Positions 8,434-17,210 of a DNA stretch of 64,000 nucleotides are shown one piece after another; the stretch's first letter is position 1, and the number at the start of each line of letters is the position of its first letter. The stretch is from assembly GCF_002224645.1 (NCBI RefSeq), contig NZ_CP022121.1, positions 1,432,501-1,496,500 of the forward strand. Direction: 5' to 3'. The position numbers were made by a program, and so were the translations under genes. This DNA is from Dehalobacterium formicoaceticum. GTDB lineage: Bacteria > Bacillota > Dehalobacteriia > Dehalobacteriales > Dehalobacteriaceae. The notes below the pieces were generated by a model, which saw only the letters and a list, made by a program, of their open reading frames with translations, searched no databases and was not told where the DNA came from.

Positions 8434-11091
8434 ATGTGGTTTTCAAAATCCCAGGAAGAGGCTTTAAAAGAACTGGAAGTAAATCCGGCAATCGGTCTTA
8501 CCAGTGAAGAAGCCCAGGAGAGATTAGAAAAGTACGGGGAAAACAAGTTAAAAGAGAAACCGAAGAAAAGCATCATAGCCCTCTTTTTTGCCCAATTAAA
8601 TAATATGTTAATTTATGTTCTTTTGGGCGCTGCTGCTATCACCATGGCGATTGGTGAATATGTTGATTCGGTGATCATTCTTTTAGTAGTCATTTTAAAT
8701 GCTGTGATCGGTGTGTTCCAGGAATATAAGGCAGAGAAAGCCATAGAGGCACTGCAAAAATTGACCACGCCCAGATCCCTGGTCAGACGAGACGGGGATA
8801 TCAAGGAAATCGATTCAACAGAAATCGTTCCGGGAGATATCGTGATTATTGATGCCGGCCGATATATCCCGGCCGATCTTCGGCTAATTGAAAGTGTTAA
8901 CCTGCAAATTGAGGAATCCGCCCTGACAGGGGAATCCGTACCTTCGGATAAAAATGCCCGGGATATTCATGAAGATCCCAAAACGCCTATTGGAGACAAG
9001 TCGAATATGGCTTTTATGTCCACCCTGGCTACATATGGTCGTGGTGAAGGTTTAGTTGTAGGTACGGCTATGGAAACAGAAATCGGGAAAATCGCCAAGA
9101 TTCTGGATGAGGATCATGAAGAGATGACTCCTTTGCAGAGACGTTTGGACGAACTGGGGAAAATTTTAGGATTCTTAGCCATTGGTGTTTGTGCGCTCAT
9201 CTTTGTTATTGCCCTTTTCCAGGACAGAGAAATATTTGACATGTTCTTAATCGCCATCAGCTTAGCCGTAGCGGCGATACCCGAGGGTTTAGCAGCAATT
9301 GTTGCTATTGTTTTGGCCCTGGGTGTGACCCGAATGTCTAAGATCAACGCCATTGTCAAGAAGCTGCCGGCTGTGGAAACCCTGGGCTCCGTAAATATTA
9401 TCTGTTCTGATAAAACAGGTACCTTGACGCAAAACAAGATGACCGTTGTAAAGCAATATACCTTAAACCATTTCCAGGAAATACCCCCAGGGGAAACCAG
9501 CCTTCAGGGAACCCAAGATGAGCAGGAATTAATTAAATCTTTTGTCCTCTGCTCCGATGCTACCTATGAAAATGGGGAAGGTACGGGAGATCCCACCGAG
9601 GTTGCCTTAATTGTTCTTGGCGATAAATTCCAACTGGCGAAAAAAGCATTAAATGACAAGCATCCCCGGGTGGGGGAAAAACCCTTCGATTCCGATCGCA
9701 AACTGATGTCAACCTTGAATCAGGAAGGTAAGGGGTACCGTGTCCATACCAAAGGAGCCTTGGATAATATTTTAAAAATCTCCACCCATGCTTTGGTGGA
9801 CGGTGGGATTGTACCTCTAACGGAAGAAATGAAAAAAACGTACCTGAATGTGGCAGAGGAGATGTCCAATGATGCTCTGCGGGTTCTGGGTGCAGCTTTT
9901 AAGGATACCAATTCCGTCATCCCACCGGAAGAAATGGAAGAAAATCTGGTCTTGATCGGCTTTGTGGGCATGATCGACCCCCCCAGACTGGAAGTGAAGG
10001 ATTCTATTCACCAAGCCAAATTAGCCGGAATTACTTCCGTGATGATTACGGGAGATCATAAGAATACAGCCGTGGCCATTGCCAAAGAGCTGGGGATTGC
10101 TGAATCCATCGACCAAAGCATCACCGGAACAGAGATTGATCAATTATCCGACGAGGAATTCAGCCATAGAATTAAAGATATCCGCGTTTTTGCTAGGGTA
10201 TCACCGGAACACAAGGTAAAAATCGTCAAGGCCTTCAAATCCCATGGTAATATCGTCTCCATGACCGGTGACGGGGTAAATGATGCTCCTTCCCTGAAAT
10301 ATGCAGACATTGGTGTGGCAATGGGCATTACCGGCACCGATGTTTCCAAAGGTGCCAGTGATATGATTCTGACGGACGATAACTTCTCCACCATTGTCAA
10401 TGCCATTGAAGAAGGAAGAAACATCTATAACAATATCAAAAAGTCAGTGGTCTTCCTGCTCTCCTGTAACCTGGGTGAAGTGATTGCCATTGTGGCCTCC
10501 ATTCTCTTCGGCTGGCCGGTGCCGTTACTTGCGACTCAAATTTTATGGATCAATCTGATTACAGATTCATTGCCGGCCATCGCCTTGGGGGTAGACCCGG
10601 GAGATAAGGACGTGATGAAACAAAAACCGAGAAATCCGAAGGAAAGCTTCTTTGCCCACGGGGCCGGATTCCGCGCTGTTCTGGGTGGTACCTTAATTGG
10701 GATCTTAACCTTAACAGCCTTCTACTTTGGCTTAGCTGAACATGGCTATAGTTTAGGTTCACGGGATATTCCCGAAGATATCTTAACTTATGCCCGCACC
10801 ATGGCCTTTGTTGTTCTGGCGGGATCACAATTGTTTTATTCCTTGTCCATGAGAAATGAAATCAAGTCCATTTTCCAAGTTGGCTTGTTTACCAATAAGT
10901 ATCTCGTTGGAGCCATCATTGTCGGTTTTATCCTCCAGTTAGGTGTGATTTCGGTGCCCTTCCTGGCGGAAGCCTTCAAAGTGCAGAATTTAAGCCCCTT
11001 GGATTGGAGTATTGTCATTGGTTTCTCTTTAATTCCATTGACTGCTAATGAGATTATTAAAATCTTTATGAGGACTGGTGCCAAGAATTAA
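8434..11091 (+). CDS. P2-type cation-transporting ATPase, probable Mn2+/Ca2+ exporter
   Basis: About 885 aa from the ATG at 8434, eight bases after AAAGGAG; upstream in-frame GTG/ATG codons are badly spaced. Layout is that of a SERCA/PMR1-like pump: cation_ATPase_N (about 1-60), A domain with EESALTGESVP, M4 ion site AVAAIPEGLAAIVAIVLALG, phosphorylation site CSDKTGTLTQNKM, N domain, and hinge MTGDGVNDAPSLKYADIGVAMG, then a C-terminal membrane domain starting NLGEVIAI and LWINLITDSLPAIALG. By sequence alone it would be called a Ca2+-ATPase. The yybP-ykoY riboswitch ahead of it argues for Mn2+ efflux, as for the riboswitch-controlled YoaB pump of Lactococcus. Confidence 0.92.
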   Translation: MWFSKSQEEALKELEVNPAIGLTSEEAQERLEKYGENKLKEKPKKSIIALFFAQLNNMLIYVLLGAAAITMAIGEYVDSVIILLVVILNAVIGVFQEYKAEKAIEALQKLTTPRSLVRRDGDIKEIDSTEIVPGDIVIIDAGRYIPADLRLIESVNLQIEESALTGESVPSDKNARDIHEDPKTPIGDKSNMAFMSTLATYGRGEGLVVGTAMETEIGKIAKILDEDHEEMTPLQRRLDELGKILGFLAIGVCALIFVIALFQDREIFDMFLIAISLAVAAIPEGLAAIVAIVLALGVTRMSKINAIVKKLPAVETLGSVNIICSDKTGTLTQNKMTVVKQYTLNHFQEIPPGETSLQGTQDEQELIKSFVLCSDATYENGEGTGDPTEVALIVLGDKFQLAKKALNDKHPRVGEKPFDSDRKLMSTLNQEGKGYRVHTKGALDNILKISTHALVDGGIVPLTEEMKKTYLNVAEEMSNDALRVLGAAFKDTNSVIPPEEMEENLVLIGFVGMIDPPRLEVKDSIHQAKLAGITSVMITGDHKNTAVAIAKELGIAESIDQSITGTEIDQLSDEEFSHRIKDIRVFARVSPEHKVKIVKAFKSHGNIVSMTGDGVNDAPSLKYADIGVAMGITGTDVSKGASDMILTDDNFSTIVNAIEEGRNIYNNIKKSVVFLLSCNLGEVIAIVASILFGWPVPLLATQILWINLITDSLPAIALGVDPGDKDVMKQKPRNPKESFFAHGAGFRAVLGGTLIGILTLTAFYFGLAEHGYSLGSRDIPEDILTYARTMAFVVLAGSQLFYSLSMRNEIKSIFQVGLFTNKYLVGAIIVGFILQLGVISVPFLAEAFKVQNLSPLDWSIVIGFSLIPLTANEIIKIFMRTGAKN

Positions 11092-11095
11092 AGAT

Positions 11096-11124
11096 TTGAC
11101 AACTGCTGTGTTTTATTATATGAT
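11096..11124 (+). promoter_or_regulatory. Promoter of the thiamine leader
   Basis: TTGACA (11096-11101), 17-bp spacer, TATGAT (11119-11124), close to consensus. It begins just after the ATPase stop and drives the TPP riboswitch transcript. Confidence 0.8.
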
Positions 11125-11139
11125 GTTTTTAATTTCATA

Positions 11140-11228
11140 CAGGGGAGCTTGTTGATGCAGGCTGAGAGGAAGCACATCAGCTTCGACCCTTAACCTGATT
11201 TGGATAATGCCAACGGAGGGAACTCACC
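11140..11228 (+). promoter_or_regulatory. TPP riboswitch (THI element)
   Basis: All conserved blocks are present: GGGGAGC (11142-11148), the helix around GATGC with GCTGAGAGGAAG (11161-11172), CTTCGACCCTTAACCTGATTT (11181-11201) and GGATAATGCCAACGGAGGGAA (11202-11222). The terminator at 11236 follows, as expected for TPP-dependent attenuation of the HAD-thiD unit. Confidence 0.95.
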
Positions 11229-11235
11229 TAAAGAC

Positions 11236-11272
11236 GAAATGGGATACACTTTTTGGTGTATCCCATTTTTAA
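11236..11272 (+). terminator. TPP-riboswitch expression platform terminator
   Basis: AAATGGGATACAC pairs with GTGTATCCCATTT around TTTTTG and runs into T residues. It lies between the THI element and the first gene. Confidence 0.88.
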
Positions 11273-11347
11273 TATTTTCAAAAAGTATAAGTGCTGTTTT
11301 CTTTATAGGTTCAAGCTTGATGGTACAGCAAAGGAAGTGTTTGTAAA

Positions 11348-11992
11348 ATGAAGATCAAATATGCTATTTTCGATTTGGACGGAACGCTGCTGGATTCCAT
11401 GCACATCTGGGATAATATCGGCGGGAAGTTTCTGGAATTGTATGATATTACACCGGAACAGGAGCTGGAGGAAGTTTTAAAGCCTTTAAGTGTCAAAGAT
11501 GCTGCCTCCTATTTAAAGACCAGCTATGCACTGGATCTGGATGAAAATCAAATCGCCGATCAAATCTTTGGTTTAGCAGAAAAAGAATATCAGGAGAACA
11601 TCATCCTTAAGCCTCGGGTGGCAGATTATTTAAAAAAGCTTTATTCCCAAAAGACAAAAATGTGTGTGGCTACAGCTTCTGATCATGGCACCACGGAAGA
11701 GGTTCTGGACCGTTTGGGGATTCTCAGGTATTTTGAATTTGTCATAACCTGCCCGGAAGTGGGATGCGGCAAAGAAAGCCCCCGGATTTATCAGTTGGCA
11801 GCTCAACGTCTGGGCTGTGATCCCATGGAGGTTGTGATTTTTGAAGATGCCCTGCACTGTATCAAAACTGCCAAAGATGCCGGCTTTTATGTGGTAGGGG
11901 TAAGGGACAAATCTACAGAGCAGGAAAAAGAGGAAATCGAGAGCTTGTGTGACTATTACATTAATTCCTTTGATGAAATGGGGGCCATCTAA
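11348..11992 (+). CDS. HAD-superfamily phosphatase in the TPP-regulated operon
   Basis: 214 aa. HAD hydrolase of the beta-phosphoglucomutase-like group: nucleophile motif FDLDGTLLDSM (residues 8-18), helical cap (about 16-85), motif II Thr in CVATASDH, motif III Lys in VGCGKESPRIYQLA, and motif IV VIFEDALHCIKTAKDAGF. It shares a 1-bp stop/start overlap with thiD and lies behind a TPP riboswitch, so a role in thiamine phosphate metabolism (for example HMP-P or thiamine phosphate dephosphorylation) is likely. The substrate is inferred from context only. Confidence 0.85.
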   Translation: MKIKYAIFDLDGTLLDSMHIWDNIGGKFLELYDITPEQELEEVLKPLSVKDAASYLKTSYALDLDENQIADQIFGLAEKEYQENIILKPRVADYLKKLYSQKTKMCVATASDHGTTEEVLDRLGILRYFEFVITCPEVGCGKESPRIYQLAAQRLGCDPMEVVIFEDALHCIKTAKDAGFYVVGVRDKSTEQEKEEIESLCDYYINSFDEMGAI

Positions 11993-12768
11993 TGAAAAAA
12001 GTATTAACCATTGCCGGTTCCGACTGCAGCGGCGGTGCGGGGATTCAAGCAGATATTAAGACGATGACGGCACATAAAATATATGCCATGAGCGTGATCA
12101 CCGCTTTAACGGCGCAAAATACCACCGGTGTTTATGGAGTCTTGGATGTTGCTCCGGATTTTGTCGGACAGCAAATTGACTGTGTAATGACGGATATTTT
12201 TCCTGATGCTGTAAAGATCGGTATGGTTTCAGCTCCATCCATTATCCTGAAAATTGTTGATAAATTAAAAGAATATCAGGCGCAAAATATTGTGGTGGAT
12301 CCGGTGATGATTTCTACCAGCGGAAGCAGGCTTCTCAGTGACGATGCCATGGAAGCCTTAATGACTCAGCTGATCCCTCTGGCGCTGATTATTACGCCAA
12401 ATATTCCGGAGGCGGAATGCCTGGCGGATATGAAGATTCATTCCAAGGAGGAAATGGTGCGGGCTGCACAAAAAATCGGCGAATCTTATTCTGGGCATAT
12501 TTTAATCAAAGGGGGCCATTTAAAAGACTCTGCCGATGATTTACTGTATCATCAAGGGGAGCTCACCTGGTTCCCGGGGAGAAAGATCGCTAATGAAAAC
12601 ACGCACGGCACAGGATGCACTTTGTCCTCCGCGATTGCATGCAATTTGGCGGAAGGGTACGGTGTTCTGGAAAGTGTGCACATGGCAAAGGATTATATTA
12701 TCTGTGCCTTGGAGGCCAAACTTAATTTGGGACAAGGCAGCGGACCCTTGAACCATTGCTGCTGGTGA
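11992..12768 (+). CDS. thiD: Hydroxymethylpyrimidine (phosphate) kinase ThiD
   Basis: 258 aa, ribokinase-fold enzyme that phosphorylates HMP and HMP-P for thiamine synthesis. Visible features: ITIAGSDCSGGAGIQADIKT at the N-terminus, VVDPVMISTSGSRLL, TPNIPEAECLA, ILIKGGHL, and the catalytic anion hole NTHGTGCTLSSAIACNLA. The start overlaps the HAD stop (TAATG). No other thiamine genes are adjacent, so this is a short salvage-type operon. Confidence 0.94.
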   Translation: MKKVLTIAGSDCSGGAGIQADIKTMTAHKIYAMSVITALTAQNTTGVYGVLDVAPDFVGQQIDCVMTDIFPDAVKIGMVSAPSIILKIVDKLKEYQAQNIVVDPVMISTSGSRLLSDDAMEALMTQLIPLALIITPNIPEAECLADMKIHSKEEMVRAAQKIGESYSGHILIKGGHLKDSADDLLYHQGELTWFPGRKIANENTHGTGCTLSSAIACNLAEGYGVLESVHMAKDYIICALEAKLNLGQGSGPLNHCCW

Positions 12769-12829
12769 TGGTGAAAAAAGCAATTCGACTTTTTCGAATA
12801 AAACATTTCACACATTTCACACAATCTCC

Positions 12830-12858
12830 TTGACACGTATAGTAATACGTGGTAGAAT
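12830..12858 (+). promoter_or_regulatory. hicAB promoter with an internal palindromic operator
   Basis: TTGACA (12830-12835), 17-bp spacer, TAGAAT (12853-12858). The spacer contains the palindrome ACGTATAGTAATACGT (12835-12850: ACGTAT / ATACGT), placed so that a bound protein would block RNA polymerase. HicB antitoxins autorepress their operon, making this the probable HicB operator. Confidence 0.75.
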
Positions 12859-12880
12859 ATATTTGTCAGGACGGTGCTTC

Positions 12881-13078
12881 ATGAAGTCATATTCTTCAAG
12901 GGAAATAATTAGGATAATAAAGAACGACGGTTGGTACTTCGTAAGTTCTGTCGGAGACCACCATCACTACAAACATCCAAATAAAATCGGTAAAGTAACA
13001 ATAACGCACCCCGTTAAAGACATCCCGATAAAAACCTTAATGAATATAGAAAAACAGGCAGGGATTAAGCTTAAATAA
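12881..13078 (+). CDS. hicA: HicA mRNA-interferase toxin
   Basis: 65 aa from the ATG at 12881 (GGACGG ribosome-binding site); a longer frame beginning at 12830 would start inside the -35 box. The small dsRBD-like fold is plain: SSREIIRIIKNDGWYFVSSVGDHHHYKHP with the catalytic His in GDHHHYKHP, then VTITHPVKDIPIKTLMNIEKQAGI. It cleaves mRNA when free of HicB, which is encoded 36 bases downstream. Confidence 0.9.
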   Translation: MKSYSSREIIRIIKNDGWYFVSSVGDHHHYKHPNKIGKVTITHPVKDIPIKTLMNIEKQAGIKLK

Positions 13079-13114
13079 TACCTGCACAAGCCATATCTTG
13101 GAAGGGGTTTTAAT

Positions 13115-13543
13115 ATGAAAAAAGATTATTATATCTACCCTGCCATATTTGACTTTGGTGGTGACGGCATTTCAATTGAGTTTCCAGATCTCCCTGGGTG
13201 TATTCCTTGCGCAAAAACAACCGAGGAAGCAATAAAAAACGCAAAAGAAGCTATGGCTCTTCACTTATGGTCAATGGAACAGGACGGTGACCCTATTCCA
13301 GATCCTACCCCGGTTGACAAGCTAAGGTTTGAACCAAATCAGATTTCTATGTTAGTCGAAGTCAATATGCCTATTTACCGGGATGCAATTGAAAATACTT
13401 CTGTAAAAAAGACTTTAACGATTCCTCAATGGTTGAACCGTGTTGCCGAAGAAAATAAAGTTAATTTTTCTCAGGTTCTTCAAAGCGCATTGAAAAGCCA
13501 TCTCAGCTTAGAATCAAAGAGGAAAGCAAAAAAGCAGTCCTAA
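13115..13543 (+). CDS. hicB: HicB antitoxin
   Basis: 142 aa. The N-terminal partly degraded RNase H-like domain (YPAIFDFGGDGISIEFPDLPGC, TTEEAIKNAKEAMALHLW) neutralises HicA. The C-terminal segment (LTIPQWLNRVAEENKVNFSQVLQSALKSHL) is a ribbon-helix-helix-type DNA-binding domain, fitting autoregulation at the palindrome in the promoter. Its last codons form the left arm of the terminator. Confidence 0.9.
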   Translation: MKKDYYIYPAIFDFGGDGISIEFPDLPGCIPCAKTTEEAIKNAKEAMALHLWSMEQDGDPIPDPTPVDKLRFEPNQISMLVEVNMPIYRDAIENTSVKKTLTIPQWLNRVAEENKVNFSQVLQSALKSHLSLESKRKAKKQS

Positions 13544-13562
13544 ACGACTGCTTTTTTGCTTT
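13523..13562 (+). terminator. Long terminator hairpin at the end of hicB
   Basis: Seventeen bases, AAAGCAAAAAAGCAGTC, pair perfectly with GACTGCTTTTTTGCTTT around a 6-base loop; the A and T tracts allow it to work in both directions. It overlaps the hicB stop. Confidence 0.85.
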
Positions 13563-13830
13563 CCTCGCAAGGGGGTATTCCGGGTTTTGGAGTTTAACGT
13601 TGCGCCTGATATACAGTACAATAAGGGCTGTTAGTACACCGACAAGAAATACTGCACGCCAGCCAAATGCCGGTTGAACAACCATGACAACCAGCGCGCC
13701 CAAAATACTGCCCCATGCAAAACAACTTTGCATAACACTGCCAGCCTTAGATCGTTGTTTAGCAGGCCCAGTTTCTGAAAGTAAGGTTGCCGCGACTGCC
13801 CATTCTCCCACGCTCTTCATTAGAAAATCT
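13563..13830 (-). pseudogene. Remnant of an MFS transporter
   Basis: On the minus strand a stretch reading VGEWAVAATLLSETGPAKQR, then SKAGSVMQSCFAWGSILGAL and FGWRAVFLVGVLTALIVLYI has the loop and helices 4-6 of a major-facilitator sugar/organic-acid transporter. A full protein would be about 400 aa; less than 90 remain, with no start region and no second half. It is enclosed by two toxin-antitoxin loci, so it is probably host sequence left after their insertion and associated deletions. Confidence 0.75.
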
Positions 13831-13966
13831 TTATCGAAAGAAATCAAGGAAATAGGTAACAAATATGGTCCGGTAAAAAATATAGAAAACGGGCTGGAAT
13901 AACTTGTAAGATATATTTGCAGCAGTTATAATAATATAAAATATAACATTATAAATTGGTGAGAAT

Positions 13967-14275
13967 ATGGAAAAAAAGGTATATCAGATTAATGAAATTA
14001 AATCGAAGCTGTATCCAGTTTTTGAGGCTTCTCCTGTATATCGAGCCATATTATTCGGGTCTTATGCAAAAGGCAACGCCACAAGCCAAAGTGATGTTGA
14101 TATTGTTATCGACAGTAAAGGTGAACTTCTAAATATGGCATTTTATGGTGTGCTGGAGGATATTACAGAACAACTTAATAAACGTGTTGATTTATTTGAA
14201 ATATCTGAAGTAAAAAGAAATTCCGTTATTTGTTCCGCTATAGAACGGGAGGGAATTGTTATCTATGAGAAGTAA
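13967..14275 (+). CDS. mntA: MntA-type nucleotidyltransferase antitoxin
   Basis: 102 aa minimal nucleotidyltransferase with an exact GSX10DXD signature (GSYAKG...SDVDIVID, residues about 31-47) and the third acidic residue in RVDLFEIS. In HEPN/MNT modules this protein blocks the HepT RNase by adding AMP residues to it. The hepT start lies inside its last codons (20-bp overlap), so translation is coupled. An AT-rich stretch with TATAATA boxes lies upstream (13928-13935). Confidence 0.9.
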   Translation: MEKKVYQINEIKSKLYPVFEASPVYRAILFGSYAKGNATSQSDVDIVIDSKGELLNMAFYGVLEDITEQLNKRVDLFEISEVKRNSVICSAIEREGIVIYEK

Positions 14276-14654
14276 AGACAGGATTATTCTGCAAAAAATA
14301 GGCGGTTATATTAAAGACGTAATTCAGTATATAGATGGATATACTTTTGAGCAGTTTATGACAGACAAAAAAACTATTTCCGCATGTGCCTTTACTGTCT
14401 CTCAAATTGGTGAACTGGCAAAAGATATCACCACGGACACTCAAGAAAAGCATTCTAGCATTCCATGGAAAAGCATAAAGGGTATGAGAAATAAAATTGT
14501 CCATGATTATGAAAATATTGATTTAGCCGTGCTTTGGGGGACGATCGCAAAAAGTTTGCCAGAAATCATGAATCAAATTGATGGAATCTTGTATCACGAA
14601 ATAGAGGAGACGAATATCTTTAACAATGAAGAAGATGAGAAATTCAAGAGATAA
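14256..14654 (+). CDS. hepT: HepT-type HEPN RNase toxin (DUF86)
   Basis: 132 aa, all-helical HEPN protein. The active site RNKIVHDY (residues about 78-85) is a perfect RX4HXY motif, where Arg and His form the RNase centre and Tyr is the residue AMPylated by MntA. FTVSQIGELAKDI matches the conserved second helix. Part of the second toxin-antitoxin pair within 1.8 kb. After the stop, 225 bases to recQ are AT-rich with no gene recognised. Confidence 0.9.
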   Translation: MLSMRSKDRIILQKIGGYIKDVIQYIDGYTFEQFMTDKKTISACAFTVSQIGELAKDITTDTQEKHSSIPWKSIKGMRNKIVHDYENIDLAVLWGTIAKSLPEIMNQIDGILYHEIEETNIFNNEEDEKFKR

Positions 14655-14879
14655 TTTGTAAGTAAACACTCCCTAAACACCAAAATTGAAATGGGGCAAT
14701 AATCTTATTCTTATAATCTTCTCAAACCAGTTGTGTGAGGCAAATCACATAATTGTGTATTCCTGATTACCGGTTCAAAGATATTTCCCCATACGCATTG
14801 TTGACTCCTGGTTCATATCCGGCCATAATATTAGATAGAGCTATGAATAAATAAGTACAAACCAAGGTGGATATGAGAC

Positions 14880-17074
14880 ATGATGGAAAATGCACTTAAA
14901 CTATTAAAAACCTATTTCGGCTACCAATCTTTTAAAGAGGGTCAGGAGCAAATTATAGAAAACATTTTAGCAGGCCGTGATACTCTGGGCATTATGCCTA
15001 CCGGGGGCGGAAAGTCACTTTGCTATCAGATACCTGCTCTTATTTTTGAAGGGACGACTTTGGTTATTTCTCCCCTAATTTCATTAATGAAGGATCAGAT
15101 TGATACCTTATTAAACTTGGGAGTTGCTGCCTCTTTTATTAACAGCAGTTTAACGCCCCGCCAGGTGCAGGAACGGATTGCCCATGCAGGGGAGGGCCGG
15201 TTTAAATTGCTTTATATCGCTCCGGAACGCTTAGAATCAGAGAACTTTCGGGGATTGCTTCAATCCTTGTCCATTAATTTAATAGCCATTGATGAAGCCC
15301 ACTGTGTTTCTCAATGGGGCCATGATTTTCGTCCCAGCTACCGGCATATTGGACAGTTCATTCAGGAAATTCCGGAGCGTCCGGTGATTACAGCTTTTAC
15401 GGCCACCGCCACAGAAGAAGTGAAAGAGGACATCATCAAACTCTTAGGTCTGAAAAATGAAAAAGTTTTCGTGACCGGATTTGATCGGGACAACCTGTCC
15501 TTTGAGGTCAGAAAGGGCGAGAACAAAAGAGACTTTTTGCTGGATTATTTGCAGGAAAACCGGGAGGAATCAGGGATTATTTATGTTGCTACCCGGAAAG
15601 AAGCGGATAATCTCTTTCTTTTTTAGAGAAAAAAGACCTTCAAGTGGGTAAATATCATGCCGGCATGAAGGATCGGGAAAGAGCAGCCGCTCAAGATGCA
15701 TTTTTGTTTGATGAGGTCAGAGTCATGATCGCCACCAATGCCTTTGGCATGGGCATTGACAAATCCAATGTGCGTTTTGTGATTCATTACAATATGCCGA
15801 AAAACATGGAATCCTATTATCAGGAAGCGGGCAGGGCCGGACGGGACGGGGCACCGGGGGAGTGTATTCTGCTTTTCAGCCCTCAGGATATTATCATCCA
15901 AAAATTCTTAATCGAAGAAACCATTTATGCGACCGCTCGAAAAACCAATGAGTATCAGAAGCTTCAGCTCATGGCAGATTATTGTCATACGGATCGCTGC
16001 CTGCGTAAGTATATTTTAGAGTACTTTGGTGAAAGAGTTTCCTACGAAAACTGCGATCATTGCGGTAACTGTACTCAGGAAACGGAAATCGTTGATATTA
16101 CCATTGAGGCGCAGAAAATATTTTCTTGTATGCGCCGCATGAAGGAACGTTTTGGTCTTAAGATGGTAGCCTCTGTCTTAAAAGGCTCTAAAATCGCAAA
16201 AATCAAGAAATTCGGTTTTGATCGCTTATCAACTTACGGTCTGATGGCCGAAAAGACAGAAAAGGAAATTTTGGATTTATTGAATCTTCTGGTGGCAGAG
16301 GGATACATCCATCTGACGGAAGGCCAGTATCCTGTGGCCAAGCTTTGTCCTGAAGCAGCCCCTGTTCTCCGGGGGGAACAACAAGTCTTTCGCAAAACCC
16401 CGGTCAGGCAGGAAAAGGATATTTCTGCTGCCCATGCTCTTTTTGAAATGCTGCGTCATCTGCGTAAAGAAATTGCCCAAGCAGAAAATGTTCCTCCTTA
16501 TGTGGTGTTCAGTGATCATACACTGCAAGCCATGAGTGAGAAAGTCCCGCTGAACCGGTTTTCACTAAGGACCATCAGCGGATTGGGAGATGTCAAACTG
16601 GAGAAGTATGGGGAACGCTTCCTGGAAGTGATCACTGAGTTTGTGGCGGAAGATCACGGCCTGCAGGATGGGCAAGATAATCAAATTAAGCAAGAGAATC
16701 AAAATAAGCAAAGCGAAAAAAATGAACAACATGCGGGAAAGGTGTCAGCAGATCATGCAGAGAAGGAACCCAGTCATCTGATCAGCTATCAACAATTTAT
16801 GGAAGGTAAGACCTTAGAGGAGATTGCCCAGAAGAGAAATCTCAGTCTGACTACCATTGAGAGTCATATCATCCGTTCAGGGGAAGAGGGGCACCCTATT
16901 GACTGGGATGCCTTGATTACCAAGGAAGAGGAGTTATTAGTGCTGAAAAAGGCGCAAGAAATTGGCAGTGAAAAACTGAAACTGCTAAAGGAGGTTCTGC
17001 CTGAAGAGATTGATTATTTTACGATTAAAGCAGTTTTGCTGAAACAAAAACTTGATACCATTTCATCTGACTAA
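14880..17074 (+). pseudogene. recQ: ATP-dependent DNA helicase RecQ, split by a one-base frameshift
   Basis: Full RecQ architecture over about 731 codons in two frames. Frame 1 (14880-15626) has motif 0, Walker A MPTGGGKSLCYQIPAL, DEAH in IDEAHCVSQWGHDFRP, and TAFTATAT. Frame 2 (active from about 15625) has motifs V-VI MIATNAFGMGIDKSNVRFVIH, QEAGRAGRDG, the Zn-binding Cys set (CLRKYIL, CDHCGNC), RQC, HRDC (about 16420-16640), and an extra C-terminal HTH region. The break is at a T6 run (15619-15624); one more T restores the frame as NLFLFLEKKDLQVG. Everything else is intact, so this is a recent mutation, a slippage switch, or a sequencing error. Confidence 0.88.
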
Positions 17075-17097
17075 GCATTGGAGTGAATTAAATGAAA

Positions 17098-17135
17098 GAA
17101 AAGGGTACTCTGATCAAAGGAGAACCCTTTTAAAT
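17098..17135 (+). terminator. Terminator after recQ
   Basis: AAAAGGGTACTC pairs with GAGAACCCTTTT (one bulge or mismatch) around TGATCAAAG, then a TAAATATTTT tail. Confidence 0.75.
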
Positions 17136-17210
17136 ATTTTAAGCAGCAGGGTGTAAATTCCCTGTTATTTATTTAATCATTGGATATTAGTTGAAAAGCG
17201 AGGATAATAG

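Noticed and set aside
12830-12880. Longer hicA frame beginning at 12830
   Set aside because: It would start inside the -35 box; the ATG at 12881 has the ribosome-binding site and the HicA N-terminus.
13503-13862. Intact 119-aa MFS-like protein
   Set aside because: Only an internal slice of the transporter is present and the ends are read-through of the hicB terminator and neighbouring sequence, so it was called a remnant.
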